Shown here one piece after another: positions 9,746 through 18,133 of a stretch of DNA of 64,000 bases; the first letter of the stretch is position 1; every line of letters starts with the position of its first letter. The stretch covers positions 310,001-374,000 of the forward strand of contig JAJPGW010000010.1 in the NCBI GenBank assembly GCA_021325575.1. Direction: 5' to 3'. The position numbers were made by a program, and so were the translations under genes. Source of the stretch: Gammaproteobacteria bacterium (lineage in GTDB: Bacteria; Pseudomonadota; Gammaproteobacteria; DSM-16500). Under the pieces are notes generated by a model that worked only from the letters and a program-made list of their open reading frames with translations, searched no databases and was not told the origin of the DNA.

Positions 9746-10410
9746 AAAATCTCATGATTATTTTTCAGCATGAAATAAAAATGATTTCGCGTCAGGCTTT
9801 TTCGTGGCTTACGCCGCTATTATTTTTTGTGATTGTGGTTTTTTTGTTTCCCTTTGCGCTGGGGCCCGATAGTATTTTATTAAAAAAAGTCGCCTCGGGC
9901 ATCATTTGGATTGCAGCATTGCTTGCGATTTTGTTATCGATTAATAATATTTTTCGTGAGGACGCAGAAGAGGGGTATCTTGAACAGTTATTTTTCAGTC
10001 CGTATCCGCTGACATTGCTGGTTGCGTGTAAATTGTTGAGTCATTGGCTGGCTTATTCTTTGCCGCTGATTTTAATCAGCCCGTTGCTCGGCGTTTTTTT
10101 TAATTTGGATTTTTATCAGGAAAAAATTTTGGTGCTCACCTTGTTATTGGGAACGCCTGTTATCACGATGTTGGGAGCGCTGGGTGCTGCATTGGTAGTG
10201 GGTTTGCGCGGGCATGGTTTATTATTGCCGGTTTTGATTATGCCGTTATATATTCCGGTACTGATTTTTGGAACCGGAACGGCGCTTGCGGCGATGGCGC
10301 ATGAAGCGTTAAATGGTTATTTTGCCTTGCTCGGCGCAATTACTATATTAACTGCGACATTAATTCCGTGGCTCACAGGTATCGCGTTAAAAATGGGAGT
10401 GAATCAATAA
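9742..10410 (+). CDS. ccmB: haem exporter membrane subunit CcmB
   Basis: A 222-residue inner-membrane protein with six predicted helices, the permease-like partner of CcmA. Family hallmarks include FREDAEEGYLEQLFFSP after the second helix and LPVLIMPLYIPVLIFGTG in the fifth. It starts four bases before the end of ccmA and abuts ccmC directly. The length matches the usual 220 residues. Confidence 0.95.
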   Translation: MKNLMIIFQHEIKMISRQAFSWLTPLLFFVIVVFLFPFALGPDSILLKKVASGIIWIAALLAILLSINNIFREDAEEGYLEQLFFSPYPLTLLVACKLLSHWLAYSLPLILISPLLGVFFNLDFYQEKILVLTLLLGTPVITMLGALGAALVVGLRGHGLLLPVLIMPLYIPVLIFGTGTALAAMAHEALNGYFALLGAITILTATLIPWLTGIALKMGVNQ

Positions 10411-11151
10411 ATGTTTGATTGGTTGAAACAGAATTTTTTATCCACGAAAACTTTTTATTATTCTAGTGAAAAGTTCTTGCCTTGGCTTAGCGCTGCTTTT
10501 TTAGTTTTTTTTGGATATGGGCTCATTTTCGGATTGTTTGTGGCGCCGCCGGATTATCAGCAAGGTGATGGCTTTCGCATTATGTATGTGCATGTGCCGA
10601 GTGCGTTTGCATCGATGATGATTTATATGATGATGGCAAGCTGTGCGCTCATGACGTTGGTTTGGCGCATCAAAATTGCAGCAATTTGTATGGCGAGCAG
10701 TGCGCCGATTGGTGCCTGGTTTACTTTTTTAGCGTTGGTGACAGGGTCGATTTGGGGTAAACCCATGTGGGGAACGTGGTGGATTTGGGATGCGCGTTTG
10801 ACGTCCGTTTTAATTTTATTATTTTTATATTTAGGTTTTATTGCGCTGCGTTCTGTCATTAATGATCCAGAAAAAAAGGATCGCGCGAGCGCATTGATTG
10901 CCATTGTCGGCGTTATCAATTTGCCGATAATTCATTATTCCGTGGTGTGGTGGAATACGCTGCATCAAGGTCCCTCGATTAGCAAATTTGCGCGGCCTTC
11001 GATTGCGGATTCAATGCTTTATCCGTTACTGGCGATGATTGTCGCGTTTTTTCTTTTTTATGCCATTATTTTAATTTTACGTATGCGTAATCAAATTTTG
11101 TTGCGCGAAATGAAAAGCCAGTGGATCAAAGAGGTGATTTATGAATCTTGA
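10411..11151 (+). CDS. ccmC: haem lyase / haem delivery protein CcmC
   Basis: A 246-residue inner-membrane protein with six helices that attaches haem to CcmE. The tryptophan-rich WWD segment is present (GKPMWGTWWIWDARLT), with the flanking conserved His residues (MYVHVPSAF, and LPIIHYSVVWWNTLHQ). The gene starts immediately after the ccmB stop, and its last bases overlap the start of ccmD. Confidence 0.96.
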   Translation: MFDWLKQNFLSTKTFYYSSEKFLPWLSAAFLVFFGYGLIFGLFVAPPDYQQGDGFRIMYVHVPSAFASMMIYMMMASCALMTLVWRIKIAAICMASSAPIGAWFTFLALVTGSIWGKPMWGTWWIWDARLTSVLILLFLYLGFIALRSVINDPEKKDRASALIAIVGVINLPIIHYSVVWWNTLHQGPSISKFARPSIADSMLYPLLAMIVAFFLFYAIILILRMRNQILLREMKSQWIKEVIYES

Positions 11152-11302
11152 AACATGGCTTTCCATGGGTGGATACGGGGCGTACGTGTGGAGCGCGTAT
11201 GGGATTACTTTTATTGTTTTTATTTTAAATATTGGATTGATTTTTCGGGAAATGCGAAAAATAAAAAAAACAATTAAACAATTTCTTGTTGATGAAGTAT
11301 GA
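11141..11302 (+). CDS. ccmD: haem exporter accessory protein CcmD
   Basis: A 53-residue protein with one transmembrane helix. The N-terminus MNLETWLSMGGYGAYVWSAY carries the GGYxxYVW pattern typical of CcmD, followed by a helix and a Lys/Arg-rich cytoplasmic tail (REMRKIKKTIKQ). It starts inside the end of ccmC behind GAGGTGATTT and its stop overlaps the ccmE ATG. In characterised systems CcmD helps release holo-CcmE from CcmABC. Confidence 0.92.
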   Translation: MNLETWLSMGGYGAYVWSAYGITFIVFILNIGLIFREMRKIKKTIKQFLVDEV

Positions 11303-11733
11303 ATCGTAAACAAAAAAATCGTCTGATGGGTGCAATTGTATTTATTGTCTTGCTTGGCATTGCAGTAGGGCTGGTGCTCTATGCCCTTAAACAAAATATT
11401 AATTTATTTTATACGCCGACTGAATTACTGAAAGCCGATGTTCAGCCGGAACAATCGGTTCGCATTGGCGGTTATGTGAAAAAAAATAGTGTGCAGTTTG
11501 ATGCATCCGGTCAGAGTGTCAGGTTTGTAGTGACGGATCGCGTGAACGATATTACGGTGAGTTATTTTGGTGTATTACCCAATTTATTTCGAGAAGGGCA
11601 GACAGTCGTTGTGACAGGAAAAATAAATAATAAAATATTACAGGCCGATCAAGTATTGGCAAAACACGATGAAAAATATATGCCGCGTGCGCTAGAAAAA
11701 AAACTGAAAGCAGAGGAGCGTCATGCTGCCTGA
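11299..11733 (+). CDS. ccmE: periplasmic haem chaperone CcmE
   Basis: A 144-residue haem chaperone with an N-terminal membrane anchor (about residues 8-28) and an OB-fold periplasmic domain. The haem-binding His lies in LAKHDEKYMP near residue 124, the family motif HDEKYMP being intact. It overlaps ccmD by four bases and ccmF by eleven. It accepts haem from CcmC and hands it to the CcmFH ligase. Confidence 0.96.
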   Translation: MNRKQKNRLMGAIVFIVLLGIAVGLVLYALKQNINLFYTPTELLKADVQPEQSVRIGGYVKKNSVQFDASGQSVRFVVTDRVNDITVSYFGVLPNLFREGQTVVVTGKINNKILQADQVLAKHDEKYMPRALEKKLKAEERHAA

Positions 11734-13630
11734 ACTTGGAAATTTTGCGATCATTCTCGCGCTCTTTTTTGCGATTGTGCAAATCGCGGGACCTTTTGTT
11801 CGGGTTTCTGGGTTGCAGTACACGGCCGTTTTTTCGCAGTTTTTCTTTTTGGCGTTTGCGATGCTTTGTCTCATTTTCTGTTTTATCAATAATGATGTGA
11901 CCGTGCTATTTGTGCGAGATCATTCGCATGAATTATTGCCATTGATTTATCGCATTGGGGCGTCGTGGGGTGGTCATGAAGGGTCCTTGTTATTGTGGTG
12001 TTTGATTTTAAGTGGTTGGACTGCGTTTTTTTTAATTTTTTCGCTGATGAAAAAAAATATTCCCAATGAATTATTAACCAAAATCATCATGGTTTTGGGT
12101 TACGTTAGCACCGGCTTTATTTTATTTTTATTTTCAACTTCTAATCCGTTTAAACGCGATTTTCCGACGGAACCTATTTCGGGCAATGATTTAACACCGA
12201 TTTTGCAAGATCCGGGATTGATTTTTCATCCCCCTATGCTTTACCTCGGCTATGTCGGATTTGCGATTGCTTTCGCCTTTGCTGTTGCTGTGTTGCTCGA
12301 AGGCCGATTAGAAAAAAATTGGGCGCACGCTTGTCGTCCTTGGGTCATCATGCCGTGGTCTTTTTTAAGTTGCGGCATCGTGCTTGGTAGTTGGTGGGCA
12401 TATCGCGAATTAGGATGGGGCGGCTGGTGGTTTTGGGATCCCGTTGAAAACGCGTCATTATTGCCATGGCTTGCTGCAACCGGTCTTTTGCACAGTCTGA
12501 TTGTGTGCGAAAAACGCGAAGCATTTAAAGGGTGGACGTTGATGCTCGCGATTATCACGTTTGCTTTGTGCTTCTTAGGCACTTTTTTGGTGCGCTCGGG
12601 TGTGATTGTCTCTGTGCATGCTTTTGCGAATGATCCGGATCGCGGAGTATATTTATTAGGTTTTATGGCAATAGTCATTGGCAGCGCATTAGTATGTTAT
12701 CTGCTGCGCATCAAACATTTTTATCAGCCACCCAAATTTCAATTATTTTCACGCGAAACATTTTTATTGTTGAATAGTGTTGTGCTGATTAGTGCGGTGG
12801 CGACAATTGTGATTGGAACATTGTATCCAATCGTATTAGAGGCCTTGAATCTTGAAAAAATTTCTGTCGGTGAACCTTATTTTAATACCGTGTTTGTACC
12901 GATTATGCTGCCAGCCTTATTTTTTATGGGCCTTGCGCCTCATGTCAGTTGGGGACAGCAAACAGTTATAACTTTATGGAAAAAAATGCGCTGGACGCTT
13001 TTCTTCAGTTTATTAATCACCGCATTATTTCCAATTGTCACTGGATTTGAATTTCATGTATTGACTTCGCTTGGCATTTTTCTCGGTATCTGGATTATTT
13101 TCGCGACATTGCAGTTATTTTTCCAGATGAAAAATAAATCGATTTTGCCTGTTAGTGCCATGATGATTGCGCATATTGGCATTGCAATTTTGGTGTTGGG
13201 CATGACGCTGAATAAATCTTACAGTGTTGAACGCCAAGTGAAAATGCTGCCTGGAGAATCGGTCAATTTAGCCGGTTATCAATTTACACTGAATAATATT
13301 CACGAAATGAATGGGCCGAATTATCAAAGTATTGCTGCATTATTCAATGTTCAGAATAATCGCGGCAAAGAATTTTCTGTCACATCTGAGCAGCGCATTT
13401 ATCTAAGCCACAATCAAGCGATGAGCAAAGCAGGAATTCTCGTAAATATGTGGCGTGATCTGTATCTTGCGCTCGGCACTTCGTTTTCAGATGGTGCTTG
13501 GTCCGTACGAATTTATTATAAACCATTCGTACGCTGGATTTGGTGTGGTGGTTTCATGCTGCTGCTTGGCGGATTTCTCTCTTTGATAACTTTTTTGCAG
13601 AAAAAAGGGGAGCGACATGAGGCTATTTAA
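11723..13630 (+). CDS. ccmF: cytochrome c haem lyase CcmF
   Basis: A large inner-membrane protein of 635 residues that ligates haem to apocytochrome c with CcmH. The WWD motif is present (WAYRELGWGGWWFWDPVENAS split across residues 225-245), with conserved His residues nearby, for example GGHEGSLLLW around residue 83. Length and helix number match the family. It overlaps ccmE at its start and ccmG by 14 bases at its end. Confidence 0.96.
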   Translation: MLPELGNFAIILALFFAIVQIAGPFVRVSGLQYTAVFSQFFFLAFAMLCLIFCFINNDVTVLFVRDHSHELLPLIYRIGASWGGHEGSLLLWCLILSGWTAFFLIFSLMKKNIPNELLTKIIMVLGYVSTGFILFLFSTSNPFKRDFPTEPISGNDLTPILQDPGLIFHPPMLYLGYVGFAIAFAFAVAVLLEGRLEKNWAHACRPWVIMPWSFLSCGIVLGSWWAYRELGWGGWWFWDPVENASLLPWLAATGLLHSLIVCEKREAFKGWTLMLAIITFALCFLGTFLVRSGVIVSVHAFANDPDRGVYLLGFMAIVIGSALVCYLLRIKHFYQPPKFQLFSRETFLLLNSVVLISAVATIVIGTLYPIVLEALNLEKISVGEPYFNTVFVPIMLPALFFMGLAPHVSWGQQTVITLWKKMRWTLFFSLLITALFPIVTGFEFHVLTSLGIFLGIWIIFATLQLFFQMKNKSILPVSAMMIAHIGIAILVLGMTLNKSYSVERQVKMLPGESVNLAGYQFTLNNIHEMNGPNYQSIAALFNVQNNRGKEFSVTSEQRIYLSHNQAMSKAGILVNMWRDLYLALGTSFSDGAWSVRIYYKPFVRWIWCGGFMLLLGGFLSLITFLQKKGERHEAI

Positions 13631-14150
13631 ATTGATTCGTGTTGGCTTACCTATGATGATTTTTTTAGGCGTCATGCTTTTATTATGGCGCGGATTAACG
13701 CTGCACCCTGCGCAAATTCCATCGCCACTCATCAATAAACCTGCGCCACAGTATCGTTTGCCGAATTTATTAAATAAAAAAATGATGACTGAACGCGATT
13801 TAATTGGCCATGTGACATTGTTAAATGTGTGGGCAAGCTGGTGTGAGGCGTGCGCGGAAGAACAATCTACGTTGGTCGCGATATCACAAAATAAGAATTT
13901 TCAGATAATAGGGCTGGATTACAAAGACAATCTAGCGGATGCAAAAAAATGGTTGCAGCAATATGGAAATCCCTATGAGGTGATTGCGGTCGATCAAACA
14001 GGTAATTCGGCAATTGATTGGGGCGTTTATGGCACACCGGAAACATTTGTCATCGATAAAAAAGGAATTATTCGTTACAAATATATTGGGCCTATTTCGA
14101 TGGAAGTTTGGGAAGATACGTTGAGACCAGTAATTGAGAAACTGTCATGA
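13617..14150 (+). CDS. ccmG: thiol:disulfide oxidoreductase CcmG/DsbE
   Basis: A membrane-anchored periplasmic thioredoxin-like protein of 177 residues that reduces apocytochrome c or CcmH. One N-terminal helix (about residues 8-26) precedes the thioredoxin fold. The active site is WCEAC (Cys76, Cys79), whereas the better-known enzymes carry WCPTC or similar; a Glu-Ala dipeptide between the cysteines is unusual and may alter redox potential. The cis-Pro loop YGTPETF is intact. The start is preceded by AAAAGGGGAGCGAC. A palindromic repeat separates it from ccmH. Confidence 0.94.
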   Translation: MRLFKLIRVGLPMMIFLGVMLLLWRGLTLHPAQIPSPLINKPAPQYRLPNLLNKKMMTERDLIGHVTLLNVWASWCEACAEEQSTLVAISQNKNFQIIGLDYKDNLADAKKWLQQYGNPYEVIAVDQTGNSAIDWGVYGTPETFVIDKKGIIRYKYIGPISMEVWEDTLRPVIEKLS

Positions 14151-14168
14151 TATCCTTTGTGACTAGCC

Positions 14169-14255
14169 CGTCATTGCGAGGAACGCGCAGCGTTCCGAAG
14201 CAATCTCATGGTCGAAGAGATTGCTTCGTCGCAAAAAGCGCTCCTCGCAAAGACG
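14169..14255. repeat. palindromic intergenic repeat, copy 2
   Basis: Begins CGTCATTGCGAGGAACGCG and carries the inner inverted arms AAGCAATCT and AGATTGCTTCG. It sits inside the ccm operon, between ccmG and ccmH, so it would be transcribed as a hairpin. Confidence 0.85.
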
Positions 14256-14304
14256 GGCGGTTCGCGTCCGCCGTAATGACGAAACGTAGATTGGAAACTG
14301 AAAT

Positions 14305-14688
14305 ATGAGAATAATTTTATTTTTATTTACAATGGTATTTTTTCTTTCGTGCTACGCAGCGGAAGATATTTACCATTTCTCATCAACAGAAGATCAAACA
14401 CGTTTCGCAATGTTAACGAGTGAATTACGTTGCCTCGTCTGCCAAAATCAAAATATCGCCGAATCCAACGCGCCACTCGCCGGTGATTTGCGCCAACAAA
14501 TTTTCCAGCAAATTCAAACAGGTCATTCAAACCAAGAAATCGTAGATTTTCTCGTAGACCGTTACGGCAATTTTATTTTATATCGCCCGCCATTTAATGC
14601 GGGAACGATAGGATTATGGTTTTTGCCATTTATTTTATTATTTTCAGGAATCAGTTATTTAGTTTATTACATTCGAAAAAAACGCTGA
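14305..14688 (+). CDS. ccmH: cytochrome c maturation protein CcmH (CcmL-like)
   Basis: A 127-residue periplasmic protein with an N-terminal signal/anchor and a C-terminal helix. The redox motif LRCLVCQNQ has Cys43 and Cys46, followed by DLRQQIFQQI and FLVDRYGNFILYRPP, all typical of the CcmH N-domain. It takes part in reduction and delivery of apocytochrome to CcmF. In E. coli this domain is fused to a TPR part; here the TPR part is encoded separately, eight bases downstream. Confidence 0.94.
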   Translation: MRIILFLFTMVFFLSCYAAEDIYHFSSTEDQTRFAMLTSELRCLVCQNQNIAESNAPLAGDLRQQIFQQIQTGHSNQEIVDFLVDRYGNFILYRPPFNAGTIGLWFLPFILLFSGISYLVYYIRKKR

Positions 14689-14695
14689 GACATTT

Positions 14696-15091
14696 ATGTA
14701 TCTATTATTTTTTATATTGAGTTCCATGTTGCTACTTTCACTTTGTTTAGTGACTTTCCCTTTTTATCAGAATAATTCGATTTTTTCTAAACGTTTTTTA
14801 TTACTTATTACGAGCGCGATCATTTTCTCAAGTGTATTGTATTTTTTTTCCGGCGATAAAATGGCCGTTTTAGAATGGCTCACTTATGGTGAAAAACACT
14901 ACCAATTGCTGGATGAATTCCAAAAACTCGGCGGTGTCGACGGCGCAATCGTCCAAATCGAAAAACGCCTGAAAGAAAATCCAGATGATGCTGAAGGCTG
15001 GACTATTTTAAGCAAGCTTTATGCATCCAAGGGTGAGAACAAAAAAGCGTTAGAGGCAAATAAAAAAGCCAACGCGCTGTCTGGCTCATAA
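14696..15091 (+). CDS. short CcmI-like TPR protein
   Basis: A 131-residue membrane protein with two N-terminal hydrophobic segments (about residues 1-20 and 30-48) and one TPR-like unit near residues 80-125 (ENPDDAEGWTILSKLYASKGENKKALEANKKA). It follows ccmH by seven bases, the position of ccmI. CcmI proteins usually have several TPRs over 200-400 residues, so this is a minimal version with room for one or two repeats. It probably presents apocytochrome c to CcmFH. It ends the ccm operon. Confidence 0.75.
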   Translation: MYLLFFILSSMLLLSLCLVTFPFYQNNSIFSKRFLLLITSAIIFSSVLYFFSGDKMAVLEWLTYGEKHYQLLDEFQKLGGVDGAIVQIEKRLKENPDDAEGWTILSKLYASKGENKKALEANKKANALSGS

Positions 15092-15154
15092 TTTTTCCTC
15101 AGGCGTATTGATCTCAAGAGTGAGAAGCGCAATAGGTATCAGGATGATACTATT

Positions 15155-15436
15155 TCACTTGTGATCATGCATATGCTTATTTACATAAGCTTTTAAAACA
15201 GCATTGATTCTTGATTGATAACCCGCTCCTTCTTCTTTAAAAAAATTAATAATATCTTCATCTAATCTTAAAGAAATATGTATTTTGTGTTGTGGCATAT
15301 AGATCTTTGCATCTTCCCAAAATTCCTGGGTTGTGGCTGGGCTATTATCATAATTTATGTCTTTATCATCTGTTCTGTGTAATTTAGCCAAGTTAGTGCG
15401 GCTTTTTGATTTTTTCTTGATAGATTTTGCGCTCAT
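15155..15436 (-). CDS. brnA: BrnA-type antitoxin
   Basis: A 93-residue protein with a charged N-terminus and a C-terminal DNA-binding segment (HKIHISLRLDEDIINFFKEEG, then YQSRINAVLKAYV), the ribbon-helix-helix pattern of BrnA/DUF4415 antitoxins. It overlaps the end of the toxin gene by 44 bases. The start is well supported by AGGAGGG nine bases upstream. It should neutralise BrnT and repress the shared promoter. Confidence 0.88.
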   Translation of the reverse strand: MSAKSIKKKSKSRTNLAKLHRTDDKDINYDNSPATTQEFWEDAKIYMPQHKIHISLRLDEDIINFFKEEGAGYQSRINAVLKAYVNKHMHDHK

Positions 15437-15674
15437 TTTTATTCGCCCTCCTAATTGATATCACCCGTATCGAGTCAACTCGTTTTGTGAAAATAATTAC
15501 AATCACAGCATTGAATAGCTCCCCTAAGCCAATTAGACGTTCCTCGCCATAATTTTTTCTGGTATCTGTTTTAATTAAGATAGGTTTTTCAAATACCAAA
15601 TATGCATCACGAAAATCAATTCCATGCACGCTTATGTTGGATCTATTTTTATTTTCATCCCATTCAAATTTCAT
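15393..15674 (-). CDS. brnT: BrnT-type ribonuclease toxin
   Basis: A 93-residue toxin of the BrnT family, a RelE-like fold RNase of type II toxin-antitoxin systems. It opens FEWDENKNRSNISVHGIDF, the family hallmark, and includes YGEERLIGLGEL and IRVISIRRANKNERK, which carry the conserved Arg residues. Length is normal, so the toxin looks intact, unlike the RelE-type remnants at 47216 and 52899. Toxin precedes antitoxin, as in known brnTA operons. A tandem repeat that may be the operator lies just upstream. Confidence 0.9.
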   Translation of the reverse strand: MKFEWDENKNRSNISVHGIDFRDAYLVFEKPILIKTDTRKNYGEERLIGLGELFNAVIVIIFTKRVDSIRVISIRRANKNERKIYQEKIKKPH

Positions 15675-15696
15675 TGTTTTAATGCTTATAATAATA

Positions 15697-15720
15697 GTAT
15701 ATACAAATGTATATACAAAT
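15697..15720. promoter_or_regulatory. tandem 12-bp repeat, probable brnTA operator
   Basis: GTATATACAAAT occurs twice head to tail (15697-15708 and 15709-15720), 23 bases before the brnT start. BrnA antitoxins autoregulate by binding repeats at their promoter, so this is the likely site. The binding role is inferred. Confidence 0.6.
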
Positions 15721-15742
15721 CAAGAGGGTATTTGTTTCTGAA

Positions 15743-16465
15743 TTAACTCAAAAAACTCTGCGCCATTTCATATTCTTCAGGCGTATTGATTTCAAGCGTT
15801 TTTTCTTCTGTGAGGGAAACGCGAATTTTGTAGCCGTGTTCCATTACGCGTAATTGTTCTAAGCTTTCGGTTTTTTCAAGCGGGGTTTGGGGAAGGGTCG
15901 TGTAATGCAATAAAAAATCGCGACGAAAGGCATATAATCCCATATGGTTGTAAACTGGGACGAATTCAACCGCTTGCCTTGGATAAGGAATCGGTGAGCG
16001 GGAAAAATAAAGGGCGTCGCCATTTAAATCCAGGATAACTTTTACAGTACCCGGGTCGCTCATTTTCATCTTATCCAAAGGATAAGCGAGGGTAGCCATT
16101 TGCACACTAGGGTCTGTCGAAAAAGGCGCAATTAATTGTTCCAGCATACGGGGCTTAATAAAAGGCTCATCGCCCTGCAAATTAATAATGATATCCATAT
16201 CGGGGTAGCGCCCGGCAACGACAGCCGCCCGATCAGAACCGGTTTGAATGGCAGGATCCGTCATTTCCACGTCTCCGCCTATGTGATGGATCACGGAGGC
16301 GATTTCCTCAGAATCCGTGGCTACCACGACCTTAGACAGGGGCTTACAGCGCGAGGCATTCTCATAGACCCACTGAATCATCGGCTTCCCTTGGATCGGT
16401 AAAAGCGGTTTACGGGGTATACGAGTGGACCCGATGCGGCTGGGAATGACACAGAGTACGTTCAT
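15743..16465 (-). CDS. kdsB: CMP-KDO synthetase
   Basis: 3-deoxy-manno-octulosonate cytidylyltransferase, a 240-residue cytosolic enzyme that activates KDO with CTP for lipopolysaccharide inner-core synthesis. It has the nucleotidyltransferase opening IPSRIGSTRIPRKPL near residue 7, the NLQGDEPFI motif around residue 95, and YSRSPIPYPR. Length is typical. Its presence shows a Gram-negative cell with KDO-containing LPS. It is probably monocistronic. Confidence 0.96.
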   Translation of the reverse strand: MNVLCVIPSRIGSTRIPRKPLLPIQGKPMIQWVYENASRCKPLSKVVVATDSEEIASVIHHIGGDVEMTDPAIQTGSDRAAVVAGRYPDMDIIINLQGDEPFIKPRMLEQLIAPFSTDPSVQMATLAYPLDKMKMSDPGTVKVILDLNGDALYFSRSPIPYPRQAVEFVPVYNHMGLYAFRRDFLLHYTTLPQTPLEKTESLEQLRVMEHGYKIRVSLTEEKTLEINTPEEYEMAQSFLS

Positions 16466-16555
16466 GGTGGCTCAATGGGGTTAGACAAATAATGGGCGTA
16501 GTGTGCAGGATCTAAGGCCTTTTTTCAAGAAAAACGTCTCTTTTTCAGTCCCCCA

Positions 16556-16587
16556 AAAATAAAAAGAAGTAGGTTTTACCCTACTTC
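16556..16587 (-). terminator. intrinsic terminator of the histone-like gene
   Basis: On the minus strand an eight-base stem (GAAGTAGG with CCTACTTC, loop six) is followed by TTTTTATTTTT. It lies about 60 bases beyond the stop of the small basic gene. Confidence 0.7.
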
Positions 16588-16644
16588 CTAATTCACAACA
16601 AACAGCAAAAAGTTATTGTCTAATTTAGTTAGGTAACCTACTAA

Positions 16645-16773
16645 TTAACGGCGTTTAGCTTTTTTTGCCTTTCTTTTTTTAGCAGGTTTTCTTTTTGCTG
16701 ATTTACGTTTAACTTTTTTAACTGCTTTAGCTTTCTTTGCTGCAGGTTTAACTTTTCTGCGTCGTTTTTTCAT
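16645..16773 (-). CDS. histone H1-like basic protein, 42 residues
   Basis: A tiny protein made almost only of Lys, Arg, Ala, Val and Pro: 19 Lys and 8 Arg in 42 residues. It starts MKKRRRKVKPAAKKAK and ends KKAKRR, with no hydrophobic core. A ribosome site (AAAGGAAA) precedes the ATG and a terminator follows, so this is a real standalone gene. The composition matches the C-terminal domain of eukaryotic histone H1 and small bacterial H1-like proteins such as those of Coxiella and Chlamydia. Nucleoid compaction or RNA binding is likely; a secreted nucleomodulin cannot be excluded. Confidence 0.8.
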   Translation of the reverse strand: MKKRRRKVKPAAKKAKAVKKVKRKSAKRKPAKKRKAKKAKRR

Positions 16774-16915
16774 GGCTGCTGTTTCCTTTGTGAATGGTAT
16801 GTGAATAAAATTAACATTCGTACAAAGATAAAACTATTGGGAATATTACTAAAAATTACTAGAATATAATTCGTTGTATAAGGGTTTACCCTAAGTCCAA
16901 TCAGAAAAACCAGTA

Positions 16916-17737
16916 TTATCCGGAGCCTGACGGCCTGCCCATGGCAAAATTGACGTTCCTTTCCCACCCAGAACCCATTTTCCAGGCATAAGCTGAGGGC
17001 TGGCCAGTTTGAGGATTCACTTTCAGCATTAAGGTGCCGATGCCTATTCCAGAATGGCTGCGGGTATCCTCACTATGTCCTTGCGGTGCAGAATCAGTGA
17101 CCCGAACCAGAAAGGCGCCAGGTGTCTTGACCGGTTTGTCCATAACAACCATCACGTGACCGGTGGTGACGGTCCTAACAACCCGGCGATGATGACGATG
17201 ATGAACGACATGCGTTTTAGTATTTCGAAAAACTAAAATATCACCCGCCTGCAATTGATCAACCGCATTCACTTTGTTCCAGAAATTTTTAGGATCGTAT
17301 GAGAGTTGGTGAAAAAAATTATAATAGTGTTGTGAGGTCGGTTTGTAGGTGCCTGTCGAATTCACCAAGCTTGAGTAAGCCTGCGGATTCACGGTTTGTA
17401 AAATATTGTCGACATAAGTAGAACAATCGACAATATAAACCCCACGTTCGCTATCAAAATGCGTGCCGCCTAGCTTGTAACTGGAATAATGTAAATTATC
17501 GACTGTTTTATTCACGAAATCGACCAGACGTTGTTCCACGGTGCTGGTAAATCCATGAGTAGGCGCCGTAATCGCACGTAAGTTATTTTCGAAGGCTGGA
17601 AAAACGGTGCTAGCTTGGCCGTTGTTATTATTCAATTGCGCAAAGTACAAACTCATAGGCGCGGATGCAAAAAGTGGTCCGCAAAAAAGACTGAAAAGGG
17701 TAGCGAGGGTTAATTTTTTTATAAAAGAAAAAAACAT
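16916..17737 (-). CDS. secreted NlpC/P60-like cysteine hydrolase (putative)
   Basis: A 273-residue exported protein with a signal peptide (about residues 1-25, LFSLFCGPLFASA). The mature part has a Cys in YIVDCSTYVDNIL (about residue 104) and a His in TTGHVMVVMD (about residue 190), spaced and patterned like the Cys-His pair of NlpC/P60 and amidase-like hydrolases, with QAGDILVFRN between them. A His/Arg-rich insert (VVHHRHHRRVVR) lies just before the catalytic His. It probably acts on peptidoglycan or another amide substrate in the periplasm or outside. A small secreted protein gene lies 15 bases upstream on the same strand. The assignment rests on motif pattern only. Confidence 0.6.
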   Translation of the reverse strand: MFFSFIKKLTLATLFSLFCGPLFASAPMSLYFAQLNNNNGQASTVFPAFENNLRAITAPTHGFTSTVEQRLVDFVNKTVDNLHYSSYKLGGTHFDSERGVYIVDCSTYVDNILQTVNPQAYSSLVNSTGTYKPTSQHYYNFFHQLSYDPKNFWNKVNAVDQLQAGDILVFRNTKTHVVHHRHHRRVVRTVTTGHVMVVMDKPVKTPGAFLVRVTDSAPQGHSEDTRSHSGIGIGTLMLKVNPQTGQPSAYAWKMGSGWERNVNFAMGRPSGSG

Positions 17738-17752
17738 GCTGCGCGCGCCAGT

Positions 17753-17971
17753 CTAATGCGAATCGTTATTGAGCTGGTTCATATTGGTATCGATGGTTCC
17801 ATCTTTGTGTTTGATCTGGACCATCTTGGACCCATCTGGCATGGTAACAACCGTTTCGACATCGCCATTTGGAAGGGTTTTTTGAGTGTAATTGGCTGTC
17901 TCGTCTGCAAAAACGTAAGTTGCAAATATCATACTAGAGAGGAGTAATGCATAAGCGATAATCTGTCGCAT
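17753..17971 (-). CDS. small secreted protein of unknown function
   Basis: A 72-residue protein with a signal peptide (about residues 1-22, ending YVFA) and a 50-residue mature part rich in Thr, Asp and Asn (KTLPNGDVETVVTMPDGSKMVQIKH). The two similar NGD/DGS turns suggest a small beta hairpin repeat. It is 15 bases ahead of the NlpC/P60-like gene and probably co-transcribed, so it may be its partner or inhibitor. No family recognised. Confidence 0.65.
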   Translation of the reverse strand: MRQIIAYALLLSSMIFATYVFADETANYTQKTLPNGDVETVVTMPDGSKMVQIKHKDGTIDTNMNQLNNDSH

Positions 17972-18072
17972 GATTTTTTTCCTTATTTTTTGCCAAGTCG
18001 AATCATAGACGAAAAGGGGTTTTAGGACAAGGCATAGGGAAAAACCAGCAATAATTAGCCTAATAAGCCGTT

Positions 18073-18105
18073 CTTAAGCAATTCTTAAGCAAAATACAGT
18101 AGAAT
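18073..18105 (+). promoter_or_regulatory. PmrA-type box and -10 element
   Basis: CTTAA occurs at 18073-18077 and again at 18084-18088, an 11-base period, followed by TAGAAT at 18100-18105 as a -10 element. In Legionella and Coxiella the response regulator PmrA binds tandem CTTAA half-sites with this spacing over the -35 region of Dot/Icm effector genes. The gene starts at 18134. Confidence 0.6.
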
Positions 18106-18133
18106 ATTTGATCAAAATATTCACAGGTATCTC

